Assembly (NCBI GenBank): GCA_900752975.1
Contig: CAADXH010000024.1
Coordinates: forward strand, 1 to 16,038
From: Bacilli bacterium
GTDB taxonomy: Bacteria > Bacillota_I > Bacilli_A > ML615J-28 > CAG-313
DNA length: 16,038 bases
Direction of reading: 5' to 3'
The notes below the pieces were generated by a model. That model saw only the letters and a list, made by a program, of their open reading frames with translations, was not told where the DNA came from and did no database searches. Position 1 is the first letter of the stretch; each line of letters opens with the position of its first letter. The position numbers and the translations under genes were made by a program. Shown piece by piece: positions 7,234 to 14,184 of the stretch.

Positions 7234-7857
7234 TTATTCATTTCCTTTCATTAAGTTATAATATTCAGCTAAGCTACGATCACATTTGGCGTGTTCTGCC
7301 CTAATGATAGCCATAATTTTGTCAGCCGCATTATTGACATCATCATTAACAACAATGTAATTATATGATGCAGCTTGCATTAGTTCTCTTGAGGCTTTGT
7401 CCAATCGTTCTTTTATCACTTCTTCACTTTCAGTACCCCTTGTTCTTAGTCTATCTTCTAAGGCTTTAAATGACGGAGGAGCAATAAAAATGAAGACAGC
7501 ATCAGGTTTTTTAGCTTTAACTTGCATAGCACCTTGAACTTCAATTTCTAGAACTACTTCATTACCTTTTTCTATTTGTTCTTCAACCTTATCATAAGGC
7601 GTACCATAAAAGTTACCAACAAATTGAGCATATTCTAGTAGATTACCTTTTTCAATTTCTTTTTTAAATTCATCATGGGTTACAAAATAATAATCAACTC
7701 CATTTTGTTCACCTTCACGAGGTTTGCGCGTTGTCATGGAAATAGAGTAAACAAGATTGTGTCCATCTCTTTTAAATAACGCTTTCCGAACCGTTCCCTT
7801 ACCAACACCAGATGGTCCTGAAATAACGATTAGTAATCCCTTTTTGTCTAGTTTCAT
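7234..7857 (-). CDS. gmk: Guanylate kinase
   Basis: Guanylate kinase converts GMP and ATP to GDP and ADP, feeding GTP and (p)ppGpp pools. From the chosen start the protein has 207 residues, the normal length. It has the P-loop GPSGVGKGT (14-22), the GMP-binding region with SMTTRKPREGE and DYYFV, the EYAQFVGNFYGT segment and the lid region with RLRTRGTES. The ATG at 7857 is preceded by GAGGT at about 6 bases. The frame stays open 20 codons further upstream, but those codons cross the promoter and have no binding site. It leads a gmk-rpoZ-M32 transcript and is divergent from rqcH, as gmk and yloA are neighbours in Bacillus. Confidence 0.97.
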   Translation of the reverse strand: MKLDKKGLLIVISGPSGVGKGTVRKALFKRDGHNLVYSISMTTRKPREGEQNGVDYYFVTHDEFKKEIEKGNLLEYAQFVGNFYGTPYDKVEEQIEKGNEVVLEIEVQGAMQVKAKKPDAVFIFIAPPSFKALEDRLRTRGTESEEVIKERLDKASRELMQAASYNYIVVNDDVNNAADKIMAIIRAEHAKCDRSLAEYYNLMKGNE

Positions 7858-7888
7858 AAAGTACCTCAAAAAATGCATATTTTTTAAT

Positions 7889-7917
7889 ATTTTAGCATTA
7901 TTTAAGATAATTATCAA
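7889..7917 (-). promoter_or_regulatory. Promoter of the gmk-rpoZ-M32 unit
   Basis: On the minus strand TTGATA (7912-7917) is followed by a 17-base spacer and TAAAAT (7889-7894), with TGC before the -10 (extended -10). The start point would be near 7882, giving a short leader of about 25 bases with the GAGGT binding site. Confidence 0.8.
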
Positions 7918-7957
7918 CTTTTTTATTCTTTTTTTATTTGTTTTTAGTTTTTTAGTG

Positions 7958-7963
7958 TATAAT
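7958..7963 (+). promoter_or_regulatory. -10 element of the rqcH promoter
   Basis: A perfect TATAAT lies 24 bases before the rqcH start codon. The -35 region is poor: TATTTG at 17 bases. Transcription would start near 7970, giving a leader of under 20 bases with the GGAG binding site. Back to back with the gmk promoter, the two share about 50 AT-rich bases. Confidence 0.6.
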
Positions 7964-7987
7964 AAATACTAAAAGGAGTGATTAGCT

Positions 7988-9622
7988 ATGAGTATGGATG
8001 GAATTTTTATTCATTATTTAGTTGAAGAATTTAATTCTTTTTTAAATAAAGGCAAAATTAATAAAATTTATCAGCCAAATCCATTAGATATTGTTATTCA
8101 AGTAAAAAAAGATGGTAGTACATACCAACTTCTTCTTTCAGCATCACTTGATTCTTCACGTTTATATTTGACTAAACAATCATTTGTAAACCCTGCTACG
8201 CCTGGTAACTTTTGTATGTTGTTACGCAAATACATTGAACGAGGAATCATTACAAACATCAAGCAATATCAAAACGACCGAATCATTATGTTTGAAGTTA
8301 ACACTTTTAATGAGCTTGGGGACAATGTCAACTATCATCTAATTCTTGAATTAATGGGACGTAATAGTAATGTTATTTTAATTGATGAAAATAACAAAAT
8401 TATTGATGCGATTAGAAAGCTTCCACCAAGTGATACAACCACTAGATACATTATTCCTAAAGCAAGTTATGAACTTCCTATTCAAGAAAATAAGGTAAAT
8501 CCTTTTACTGATAATACTGATGATGTTTTACTTGATAATATTCAAGGTCTTGCGAAAAACATTGAAAAAGAAATTACTGAATACTATAATGGAAACATCA
8601 AAGCATTTTTATCTCAAAAAATTAAACCAACAATTTATCAAAATGGGAATAAATTTGATTACTATTGTTTTGATTTAAATTCATATCAAGTGATAAATAA
8701 TAGCTTTACTACTTTATCAGAAATGCTAGATTACTACTATAACCAGTATAAAAAAACTATTAATTATAGCAATAGTGATTTAATTAAACAAGTTAAAAGG
8801 TTAAATACCCATCAAAAGACCAAATTAAATAATTTAAATGATGACTTGATAAAGGCTAAAGATAACATTAAATTTAAAGATTTAGGCATTTTGCTTCAAG
8901 CTAATCTCTATAATGTTAAAAAGGGAATGTCAAGTATTATTGTTACTAACTTTTTAGGTAATAATGAAGAACTTACAATCGCTTTAAATCCAGAACTTGA
9001 TCCTAGTAAAAACTTAAAGCAAATCTTTACTAAAGGAAAAAAAGCAAGTAACGCCTTAATTGAAGTTCAAAAACAAATTGATAAAGTAACTAATGAAATT
9101 AACTATTTAGAAGATATCCAATCAATGATTGAATTTTCTACTGCTACTGAACTTGAAGAAATTAAACTTGACTTATTCAGTAATTCAGAACAATACAAAA
9201 ACAAAGTTAAGAAATTAACAAAAAAGAATAAAAAACTAGAAATTCAACATTTTAGTTTTCAAGATGTAACCATTTATATCGGTAAAAATAATCTTCAAAA
9301 TGACTACTTAACTAATAAATTAGCAAGAAATAATGACTACTGGTTTCACGTTAAAGACAGTAGTGGTGCCCATGTTATTGTTAGTGTCCCTGGAAATGCT
9401 AGCGACTACCAAATGAACGAAGAAACAATTAGACTAGCTGCTAATCTTAGTGCATACTACTCCAAGTATTCTTCTTCAAGTAGTGTTCCGGTTGATTACA
9501 CCAAAGTTAAATATTTGAAAAAGATTCCTGGTATGAAAGGTTACCATGTAACATATACCAATCAAAAAACTATTTATATTGACCCTTCATATGATTTAAT
9601 TAAAAATTATCTTCGTAAATAA
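7988..9622 (+). CDS. rqcH: NFACT family ribosome-rescue factor RqcH
   Basis: RqcH binds obstructed 50S-peptidyl-tRNA complexes and directs alanine tailing of stalled peptides, marking them for degradation. The 544-residue protein begins MSMDGIFIHYLVEEF, typical of NFACT-N. It keeps the D97-R98 pair needed for RqcH activity in Bacillus and the ELMGRNSN segment (121-128). Helical, Lys/Asn-rich coiled-coil stretches lie at about 255-300 and 350-390. The NFACT-R domain follows at about 421-540, with YWFHVKDSSGAHVIV (451-465) and GYHVTYTNQKTIYIDP near the end. GGAG lies 9 bases before ATG. It is the only complete plus-strand gene. Its 3' end overlaps the convergent cse60-like gene by 23 bases. Some databases call this family a fibronectin-binding protein. 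Confidence 0.95.
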   Translation: MSMDGIFIHYLVEEFNSFLNKGKINKIYQPNPLDIVIQVKKDGSTYQLLLSASLDSSRLYLTKQSFVNPATPGNFCMLLRKYIERGIITNIKQYQNDRIIMFEVNTFNELGDNVNYHLILELMGRNSNVILIDENNKIIDAIRKLPPSDTTTRYIIPKASYELPIQENKVNPFTDNTDDVLLDNIQGLAKNIEKEITEYYNGNIKAFLSQKIKPTIYQNGNKFDYYCFDLNSYQVINNSFTTLSEMLDYYYNQYKKTINYSNSDLIKQVKRLNTHQKTKLNNLNDDLIKAKDNIKFKDLGILLQANLYNVKKGMSSIIVTNFLGNNEELTIALNPELDPSKNLKQIFTKGKKASNALIEVQKQIDKVTNEINYLEDIQSMIEFSTATELEEIKLDLFSNSEQYKNKVKKLTKKNKKLEIQHFSFQDVTIYIGKNNLQNDYLTNKLARNNDYWFHVKDSSGAHVIVSVPGNASDYQMNEETIRLAANLSAYYSKYSSSSSVPVDYTKVKYLKKIPGMKGYHVTYTNQKTIYIDPSYDLIKNYLRK

Positions 9623-9782
9623 TCATGCACGAAAAACAATAGATTTGTTCTCTACCATCATAAAGTGTTGCGAGTTGATATTTTATATCAATAACCATAT
9701 TAGTTGGTAATGTTTCTAAAAACTCATTAACTCGCATTTCTAAATCATGTTCATGATTTTCATCAAATACTTTTACTTTCAT
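9600..9782 (-). CDS. Cse60-like small protein
   Basis: The 60-residue product begins MKVKVFDENHEHDLEMRVNEFL and contains DIKYQLA and EQIYCFSCMIIYED. This resembles the Cse60 family of small proteins named from Bacillus sporulation but also found in non-sporulating relatives; the molecular role is unknown. There is no signal peptide or membrane segment. The ATG lies directly on the T-tract of the nth terminator. An AGGGG in the 3' arm of that hairpin, 10 bases before ATG, is the only binding-site candidate. A possible promoter, TGA plus TATACT (9802-9810, minus strand), sits inside the hairpin. The 3' end overlaps rqcH. Family assignment is from memory of conserved residues; moderate confidence. 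Confidence 0.7.
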   Translation of the reverse strand: MKVKVFDENHEHDLEMRVNEFLETLPTNMVIDIKYQLATLYDGREQIYCFSCMIIYEDNF

Positions 9783-9839
9783 AAAATAAAACCCCTAAAC
9801 TAGTATATCACTATTGATGTACTAATTTAGAGGTTTTTT
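9782..9839. terminator. Bidirectional terminator between nth and rqcH/cse60
   Basis: A 19-position stem (9792-9810 with 9815-9833) has a 4-base loop, a single mismatch and a few G-T pairs. It is followed by TTTTTT on the plus strand and by TTTTATTTT on the minus strand. It therefore serves nth (its stop codon is inside the stem) and also rqcH from the other side, so rqcH transcripts would run antisense through the whole cse60-like gene. Confidence 0.85.
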
Positions 9840-10463
9840 GTCATAACAACAATATTGTTTTAATTTACAATCACCACATTTAGGATTTCTACTAAAACAT
9901 TGGTATCTACCAAAGAAAAGGAGAAGGTGATGGACCATATGATACTCAGTTGGTAAAAACTGTTTCATTAAAGTATTCTCGACTTCTAATACACTGTCAG
10001 TACTATTTGCAAGACCAAGTCGTTTGGAAACTCTTTCTACATGCGTATCAACGGGAATACGTGGAATTTTAAACCATTCAGTGAGAATTACATTTGCAGT
10101 TTTTTGGCCAACTCCTGGTAAACTCTTAAGTTCATCTAGAGTGGATGGAATTGTTCCATTATAATCATTAACAACCATTTTAGCCATTTCAATAATATTG
10201 ATGGCTTTATGATGATATAAACCAAGTCTTTTAATATGCTCCTCTACATCTTCCACTTTAGCTTTGCTTAAATCACTAAGTGTTGGATATTGCTTAAATA
10301 GATTAGGAGTAACAAGATTAACCGCTTTATCGGTCGTTTGTGCACTTAACATAACCGCTACTAAGAGTTCATAGTCATTATGATAATTAAGTTCACAATG
10401 AGCATTGGGAAATAATTCTAAAAGAGTATTATATATGTTTGTGGCTTTAGCGTCTTTTGACAT
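9822..10463 (-). CDS. nth: Endonuclease III (DNA glycosylase/AP lyase)
   Basis: Endonuclease III removes oxidised pyrimidines and cleaves abasic sites in base excision repair. From the chosen start it has 213 residues, close to E. coli Nth (211). The helix-hairpin-helix LPGVGQKTA (115-123) carries the catalytic lysine K121. The catalytic aspartate is D139 in VDTHV. The iron-sulfur cluster cysteines C189, C196, C199 and C205 keep the exact C-x6-C-x2-C-x5-C spacing. I chose ATG at 10463, preceded by AAGG at 5 bases, over an upstream TTG/ATG pair inside dnaD without a binding site. It overlaps dnaD by 17 bases; dnaD-nth is a conserved Bacillus pair. TAG stop. Confidence 0.96.
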   Translation of the reverse strand: MSKDAKATNIYNTLLELFPNAHCELNYHNDYELLVAVMLSAQTTDKAVNLVTPNLFKQYPTLSDLSKAKVEDVEEHIKRLGLYHHKAINIIEMAKMVVNDYNGTIPSTLDELKSLPGVGQKTANVILTEWFKIPRIPVDTHVERVSKRLGLANSTDSVLEVENTLMKQFLPTEYHMVHHLLLFFGRYQCFSRNPKCGDCKLKQYCCYDKKPLN

Positions 10464-11070
10464 ATACACCTTGTAACATTTGTTTGATATCTTCATCAAC
10501 TTCTGTTACTTTGGTTCTTTCTTTCTTACGATTAGCAAGAATAGCATCAGCATATTTTAAATGCGATTTTTTTGCCTTTAAACTATCTAAGATGGCTTGT
10601 TCAATATCTTGTAATGAATAGTTTAAATCAAGCCAATGATTAATAATCATTAAATCATTTGATGATAATACTCTTTGATAACATTTTTCGGTATAGCTCA
10701 CAATTTCTTGAAGAATAGCTGTACGATCAGTTTCTTTCTTATTTGAATCATTATCGGATAAATATTCACCAAGCATATCAATAACTTTATCTAAATTAAA
10801 TGATTCTTTACCATCATCACTAATTAATAATTCAATATAGCCTTCTTGAACAAGTTTTAAAATAATACTTGACAATTCATTTTCAGGAATTGTAACCTTA
10901 TCTTTTAAAACATTAATTGAAAGTAGTGAATCACCTTCATCTTGTTGAATATATAAAAGCATTAAAAGCATTGCTTCTTGTTCCGTTAAATTAAGTTTTT
11001 TATAATACCTAATTAACATTTCATTAAATGATATTGTCTTAGCTTTAATCAATTTTCCAATACTATTCAT
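10447..11070 (-). CDS. dnaD: DnaD-type primosome/replication protein
   Basis: DnaD proteins act in loading of the replicative helicase at origins and stalled forks in low-GC Gram-positive bacteria. The 207-residue protein has an N-terminal winged-helix-like part (about 25-90, including LTEQEAMLLMLLYIQ and LVQEGYIELLI). A polar linker (about 104-117) follows, then a C-terminal DnaB/DnaD helical domain with the WLDLNYSLQDIEQAILDSL segment and YADAI (173-177), the YxxxI-type motif. GAGGT lies 5 bases before ATG. It follows the small membrane protein gene by 11 bases and overlaps nth, consistent with one transcript. The N-terminal half is divergent, so I rely on domain order and the nth neighbour. 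Confidence 0.88.
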   Translation of the reverse strand: MNSIGKLIKAKTISFNEMLIRYYKKLNLTEQEAMLLMLLYIQQDEGDSLLSINVLKDKVTIPENELSSIILKLVQEGYIELLISDDGKESFNLDKVIDMLGEYLSDNDSNKKETDRTAILQEIVSYTEKCYQRVLSSNDLMIINHWLDLNYSLQDIEQAILDSLKAKKSHLKYADAILANRKKERTKVTEVDEDIKQMLQGVYVKRR

Positions 11071-11081
11071 ATGTTACCTCG

Positions 11082-11381
11082 TTATTTATCTTTTTTATTC
11101 TTTTTCTTAATTATTAAATTTATTACTTTTCTAATTCCTATTGTAATAAGAATAATTAGTGCAAGTGCTGGTGTAAATGGCAAAGCCCAAAAGGCGAGCC
11201 AAGCACTGGAGTAGCTTAGATGCCATGGATTTTTGGTTATAAAATATAATAAGTATCCACCCCACCAAGGGCTAAAAAATATTAACCATACTATAAAGAA
11301 AATGATAAGATTTAATGGATCCTTTAATTGATGGTATAACCATTTCCAAAAACTAATAAATTTCGCCCATATTTTTTTCAA
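11082..11381 (-). CDS. Small two-helix membrane protein of unknown function
   Basis: I do not recognise this 99-residue protein. It has a basic, tryptophan-rich N-terminus (KKIWAKFISFWKWLYHQLK), a first hydrophobic helix at about 23-47 and a linker containing NPWHLSYSS. A second hydrophobic stretch follows at about 60-88, then a strongly lysine-rich tail (KKKNKKDK). This suggests two transmembrane segments with both ends in the cytoplasm. The start is TTG, supported by AGGGG 6 bases before it; that binding site overlaps the rnc stop codon. The gene lies 9 bases after rnc and 11 before dnaD, so it is co-transcribed. Nothing in the sequence points to a biochemical role. Confidence 0.8.
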   Translation of the reverse strand: MKKIWAKFISFWKWLYHQLKDPLNLIIFFIVWLIFFSPWWGGYLLYFITKNPWHLSYSSAWLAFWALPFTPALALIILITIGIRKVINLIIKKKNKKDK

Positions 11382-11390
11382 GAGTTACCC

Positions 11391-12080
11391 CTAGTTTTTG
11401 GCCATCTTATTTAGTGCATCTTTAGCAGCTTCTTGAGTTGCATCCTTCTTTGTTTTTCCTACTCCCCTACCTAATCTAATACCATCTAGATAAACTGACA
11501 TTGTGAATTCTCTTAAATGAGGTGGTCCTTGAACATTTTCAAGGCGGTATTCAACAGCCGACCTTGTTTCAGCTTGAATGTATTCTTGAAGTAAACTCTT
11601 ATAGTCAATGAATTGTCGTTCATCGATCGCAAGCACATGTGGAAAAACCACTACCTCTAATAATTTTCTAACATCATTTAGACCTTTTGATAAATATATT
11701 GCCCCTAAGAAAGACTCAAAAGCATCTGACAAAATTGCTTGTCTTTGTCTACCACCTGACAACTCTTCTCCACGACCAAGTAAGAGCAGTTTGTCAATGC
11801 CAATTTCACGTGCATACTTGGCATTAGCATCTTCACATACATATGTAGCACGAAGTTTTGTCATATTACCTTCTGGCATATCTGGAAAGTTCTTGTAAAT
11901 ATATTCAGCTACTAATAATCCTAAAATTGCATCACCTAAAAATTCAATTCTTTCATTATGCTTTAAATGGTGTTCATTAGCATATGATGAATGGGTCATT
12001 GCTAAAACAAAATTATCATAGTTAGTAACCTTAATGTTATATTTTTTTAATATTTCATCTAGTAATTCTTTATTTAACAT
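11391..12080 (-). CDS. rnc: Ribonuclease III
   Basis: RNase III cleaves double-stranded RNA, processing the rRNA precursor and turning over structured or antisense RNAs. The 229-residue protein has the catalytic domain with signature NERIEFLGDAIL (42-53) and metal-binding residues E46, D50, D119 and E122 (SDAFESFLGAIY). The double-stranded-RNA-binding domain spans about 160-227 and contains the GVGKTKKDATQEAAKDAL helix. ATG is preceded by AAAGGGGG at about 4 bases. It starts 11 bases after recG. In Bacillus, fapR, plsX, fabD, fabG and acpP lie between recG and rnc; here they are missing. TAG stop. Confidence 0.97.
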   Translation of the reverse strand: MLNKELLDEILKKYNIKVTNYDNFVLAMTHSSYANEHHLKHNERIEFLGDAILGLLVAEYIYKNFPDMPEGNMTKLRATYVCEDANAKYAREIGIDKLLLLGRGEELSGGRQRQAILSDAFESFLGAIYLSKGLNDVRKLLEVVVFPHVLAIDERQFIDYKSLLQEYIQAETRSAVEYRLENVQGPPHLREFTMSVYLDGIRLGRGVGKTKKDATQEAAKDALNKMAKN

Positions 12081-12091
12081 TTTATCCCCCT

Positions 12092-14131
12092 TTAATCTAA
12101 GTCAGTCATTTTCATGAGATAATGATTATGAATATGTTCATATAATGGTTTATATTCATCACTTTCAAATAATTCCTTTTTAGTAAGTATTTCTTCAGAA
12201 TCATCATTAGCTTGATTCAATAATTCACTATCATCTAATAAATTACAATATTTAAAATTCATAGAACCTGATTGCTTTTCACCAAAGAATTCACCTGGTC
12301 CTCTTGTTTTTAAGTCATATTCAGCAAGAGTGAAACCATCAGTGTTTTCTTCAACAAACTTTAATCTTTTTTCACTATTTTCACTTGGAGCGTCTGATAA
12401 ATAGAAACAATATGGTGTTGCATCACTTCGCATTACTCTTCCTCTCAATTGATGAAGCGTAGCCACACCAAAACGGTCAGCACCAAGTACAACAATTGTT
12501 GTTGCATTTTTAACATTGACACCAACTTCAATCACACTTGTTGCGACGAGGATTCCTATTTTTTTATCCAGAAAATCTTGCATAACTTGTTCTTTTTCTT
12601 CTGTTTTTAATCTTCCATGAATTAATCCAACTTCAGTTATACCATTAAAATATTTTTTCATTCTTTCAAAAATTTCAATCGCATTAGCTGTATCAATTGA
12701 ATCAGATTCTTCAATTAATGGTGTCACCACATATATTTGATGACCTAGCGCTAATTCATTTTTCATATGATCAATTACTAACTTTTTGTCTTTTGGCTCA
12801 ACGTATTTAGTAACTACTTGTTTTCTATTTTTAGGCATTGTTTTAATGACAGAAATATCTGTATCACCATAAACTGAGATGGCAAGAGTTCTAGGAATTG
12901 GCGTTGCGCTCATTTTAAGATAATTTACATCCAATCCTTTATTGCGGATTAACACTCTTTGACGTACTCCAAAGCGGTGTTCTTCGTCCGCAATAACAAC
13001 ACCTAAACTTGCATATTCAATATCCTTTTGGAAAAGAGCATGGGTACCAATGACAATATTAATACTACCATTTGCTAAGCCTTCCATTATTTCTTTTCTT
13101 GCTTTACAAGAAGTTGAACCCGTAAGTAAAGCTATCTTAATATTAGGAAATTCTTCTAATGCCTTAGTAATTGTATCATAATGTTGTGATGATAAAATTT
13201 CAGTTGGACACATTAATGCGGCTTGATATCCACCACTGACTGCTGCTAAAATTGTAATTAAAGCTACTACTGTTTTACCACTACCAACTTCACCTTGTAA
13301 AAGGCGATTCATTGCATATGGAGACTTTAAGTCGTTTAAAATATCTTCTATTGCTTTATTTTGGTCAGGAGTTAATTCATATGGGAGCGAACCAATTAAT
13401 TTATTGATAAAATTTTGATCGTAGTTAATAGCTGGAGCTTTATGATTTTCTTTACGCATAAATTGTAAATACTTCATCGACAACTGGTATCTTAAAAGTT
13501 CTTCATATTTTATACGTCTTCTAGCTTCTTCTATTTCTCCCATATCATCGCCAAAATGTAATATTTTAATTGTTGAAGACATGTCTAAAAGATGTCTTTT
13601 CATAATATATTCTTGTGGTAAAGTTTCAGTTATTTTGTTCTTATAGCGACGATAAACTTTTTCAATAATTTCTAAATACTTGTTTTCAGCTATGTCTTTA
13701 ATGTGATAAACAGGAACAATATCACGGTTAATCTCATCACAAATAATTAAATTAGCAACTGTAAAGTTGTTCATATTTTGATAGAATCTACCTTGTACCC
13801 GTAAAACAGTACCATAATTTAATTTTCCTTTTAAGAATACTCGATTAAAAACTGTACATCTAATTTTAGTTCCTTCTACTTCAAGTTGAAATACTACAGT
13901 TGATAATTTTGTTTTCAAATAATTTACAGTAATTCTACTCACAATGGTTCCTTCAAGAACAATTGTTTCATCAAGTTTAGCATCTTTTATAGATGACACT
14001 TTGTAGTTTTCATATTTAACTGGAAATTCATACAATAAATCATGGATTGTTGTAATACCTTGTTTTTTCAAGATGTTTTGATATCTTGTTAATATGTAGT
14101 CTTCATCTGCTAACTTATAGTTTTCTAACAT
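12092..14131 (-). CDS. recG: ATP-dependent DNA helicase RecG
   Basis: RecG is a double-strand DNA translocase that remodels stalled forks and branched recombination intermediates. The 679-residue protein has normal length. It has an N-terminal wedge/OB-fold region (about 1-170) and a helicase core with Walker A GEVGSGKT (280-287), motif II DEEH (382-385), motif III SATPIPRT (408-415) and the C-terminal RecA-like domain with ADRFGVATLHQLRGRVMR (551-568). Two small departures from the usual RecG text are DEEH instead of DEQH and RVMR instead of RVGR in motif VI; both keep the charged residues, so activity is expected. AGGAG lies 8 bases before ATG. It follows fakA by 53 bases containing a weak hairpin. 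Confidence 0.97.
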   Translation of the reverse strand: MLENYKLADEDYILTRYQNILKKQGITTIHDLLYEFPVKYENYKVSSIKDAKLDETIVLEGTIVSRITVNYLKTKLSTVVFQLEVEGTKIRCTVFNRVFLKGKLNYGTVLRVQGRFYQNMNNFTVANLIICDEINRDIVPVYHIKDIAENKYLEIIEKVYRRYKNKITETLPQEYIMKRHLLDMSSTIKILHFGDDMGEIEEARRRIKYEELLRYQLSMKYLQFMRKENHKAPAINYDQNFINKLIGSLPYELTPDQNKAIEDILNDLKSPYAMNRLLQGEVGSGKTVVALITILAAVSGGYQAALMCPTEILSSQHYDTITKALEEFPNIKIALLTGSTSCKARKEIMEGLANGSINIVIGTHALFQKDIEYASLGVVIADEEHRFGVRQRVLIRNKGLDVNYLKMSATPIPRTLAISVYGDTDISVIKTMPKNRKQVVTKYVEPKDKKLVIDHMKNELALGHQIYVVTPLIEESDSIDTANAIEIFERMKKYFNGITEVGLIHGRLKTEEKEQVMQDFLDKKIGILVATSVIEVGVNVKNATTIVVLGADRFGVATLHQLRGRVMRSDATPYCFYLSDAPSENSEKRLKFVEENTDGFTLAEYDLKTRGPGEFFGEKQSGSMNFKYCNLLDDSELLNQANDDSEEILTKKELFESDEYKPLYEHIHNHYLMKMTDLD

Positions 14132-14156
14132 CTTTATGTCTCCTGTTCATTTATGA

Positions 14157-14180
14157 ATAAAGTGGAGTTTTAACTCCACT
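14157..14180 (-). terminator. Weak hairpin between fakA and recG
   Basis: On the minus strand a perfect 8-bp stem, AGTGGAGT with ACTCCACT, and a 4-base loop start just after the fakA stop. The stem is followed only by TTTATTC, a poor T-tract. It would at most reduce transcription into recG or protect the fakA 3' end. I see no promoter for recG in the gap. Confidence 0.5.
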
Positions 14181-14184
14181 CTTA

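Noticed and set aside
7858..7917. 20-codon N-terminal extension of guanylate kinase
   Set aside because: It runs through the gmk promoter, has no binding site, and the ATG at 7857 has GAGGT at proper spacing and gives the family length.
10464..10499. 12-codon N-terminal extension of Nth
   Set aside because: No binding site upstream, and the ATG at 10463 has AAGG at 5 bases and gives a length close to E. coli Nth.
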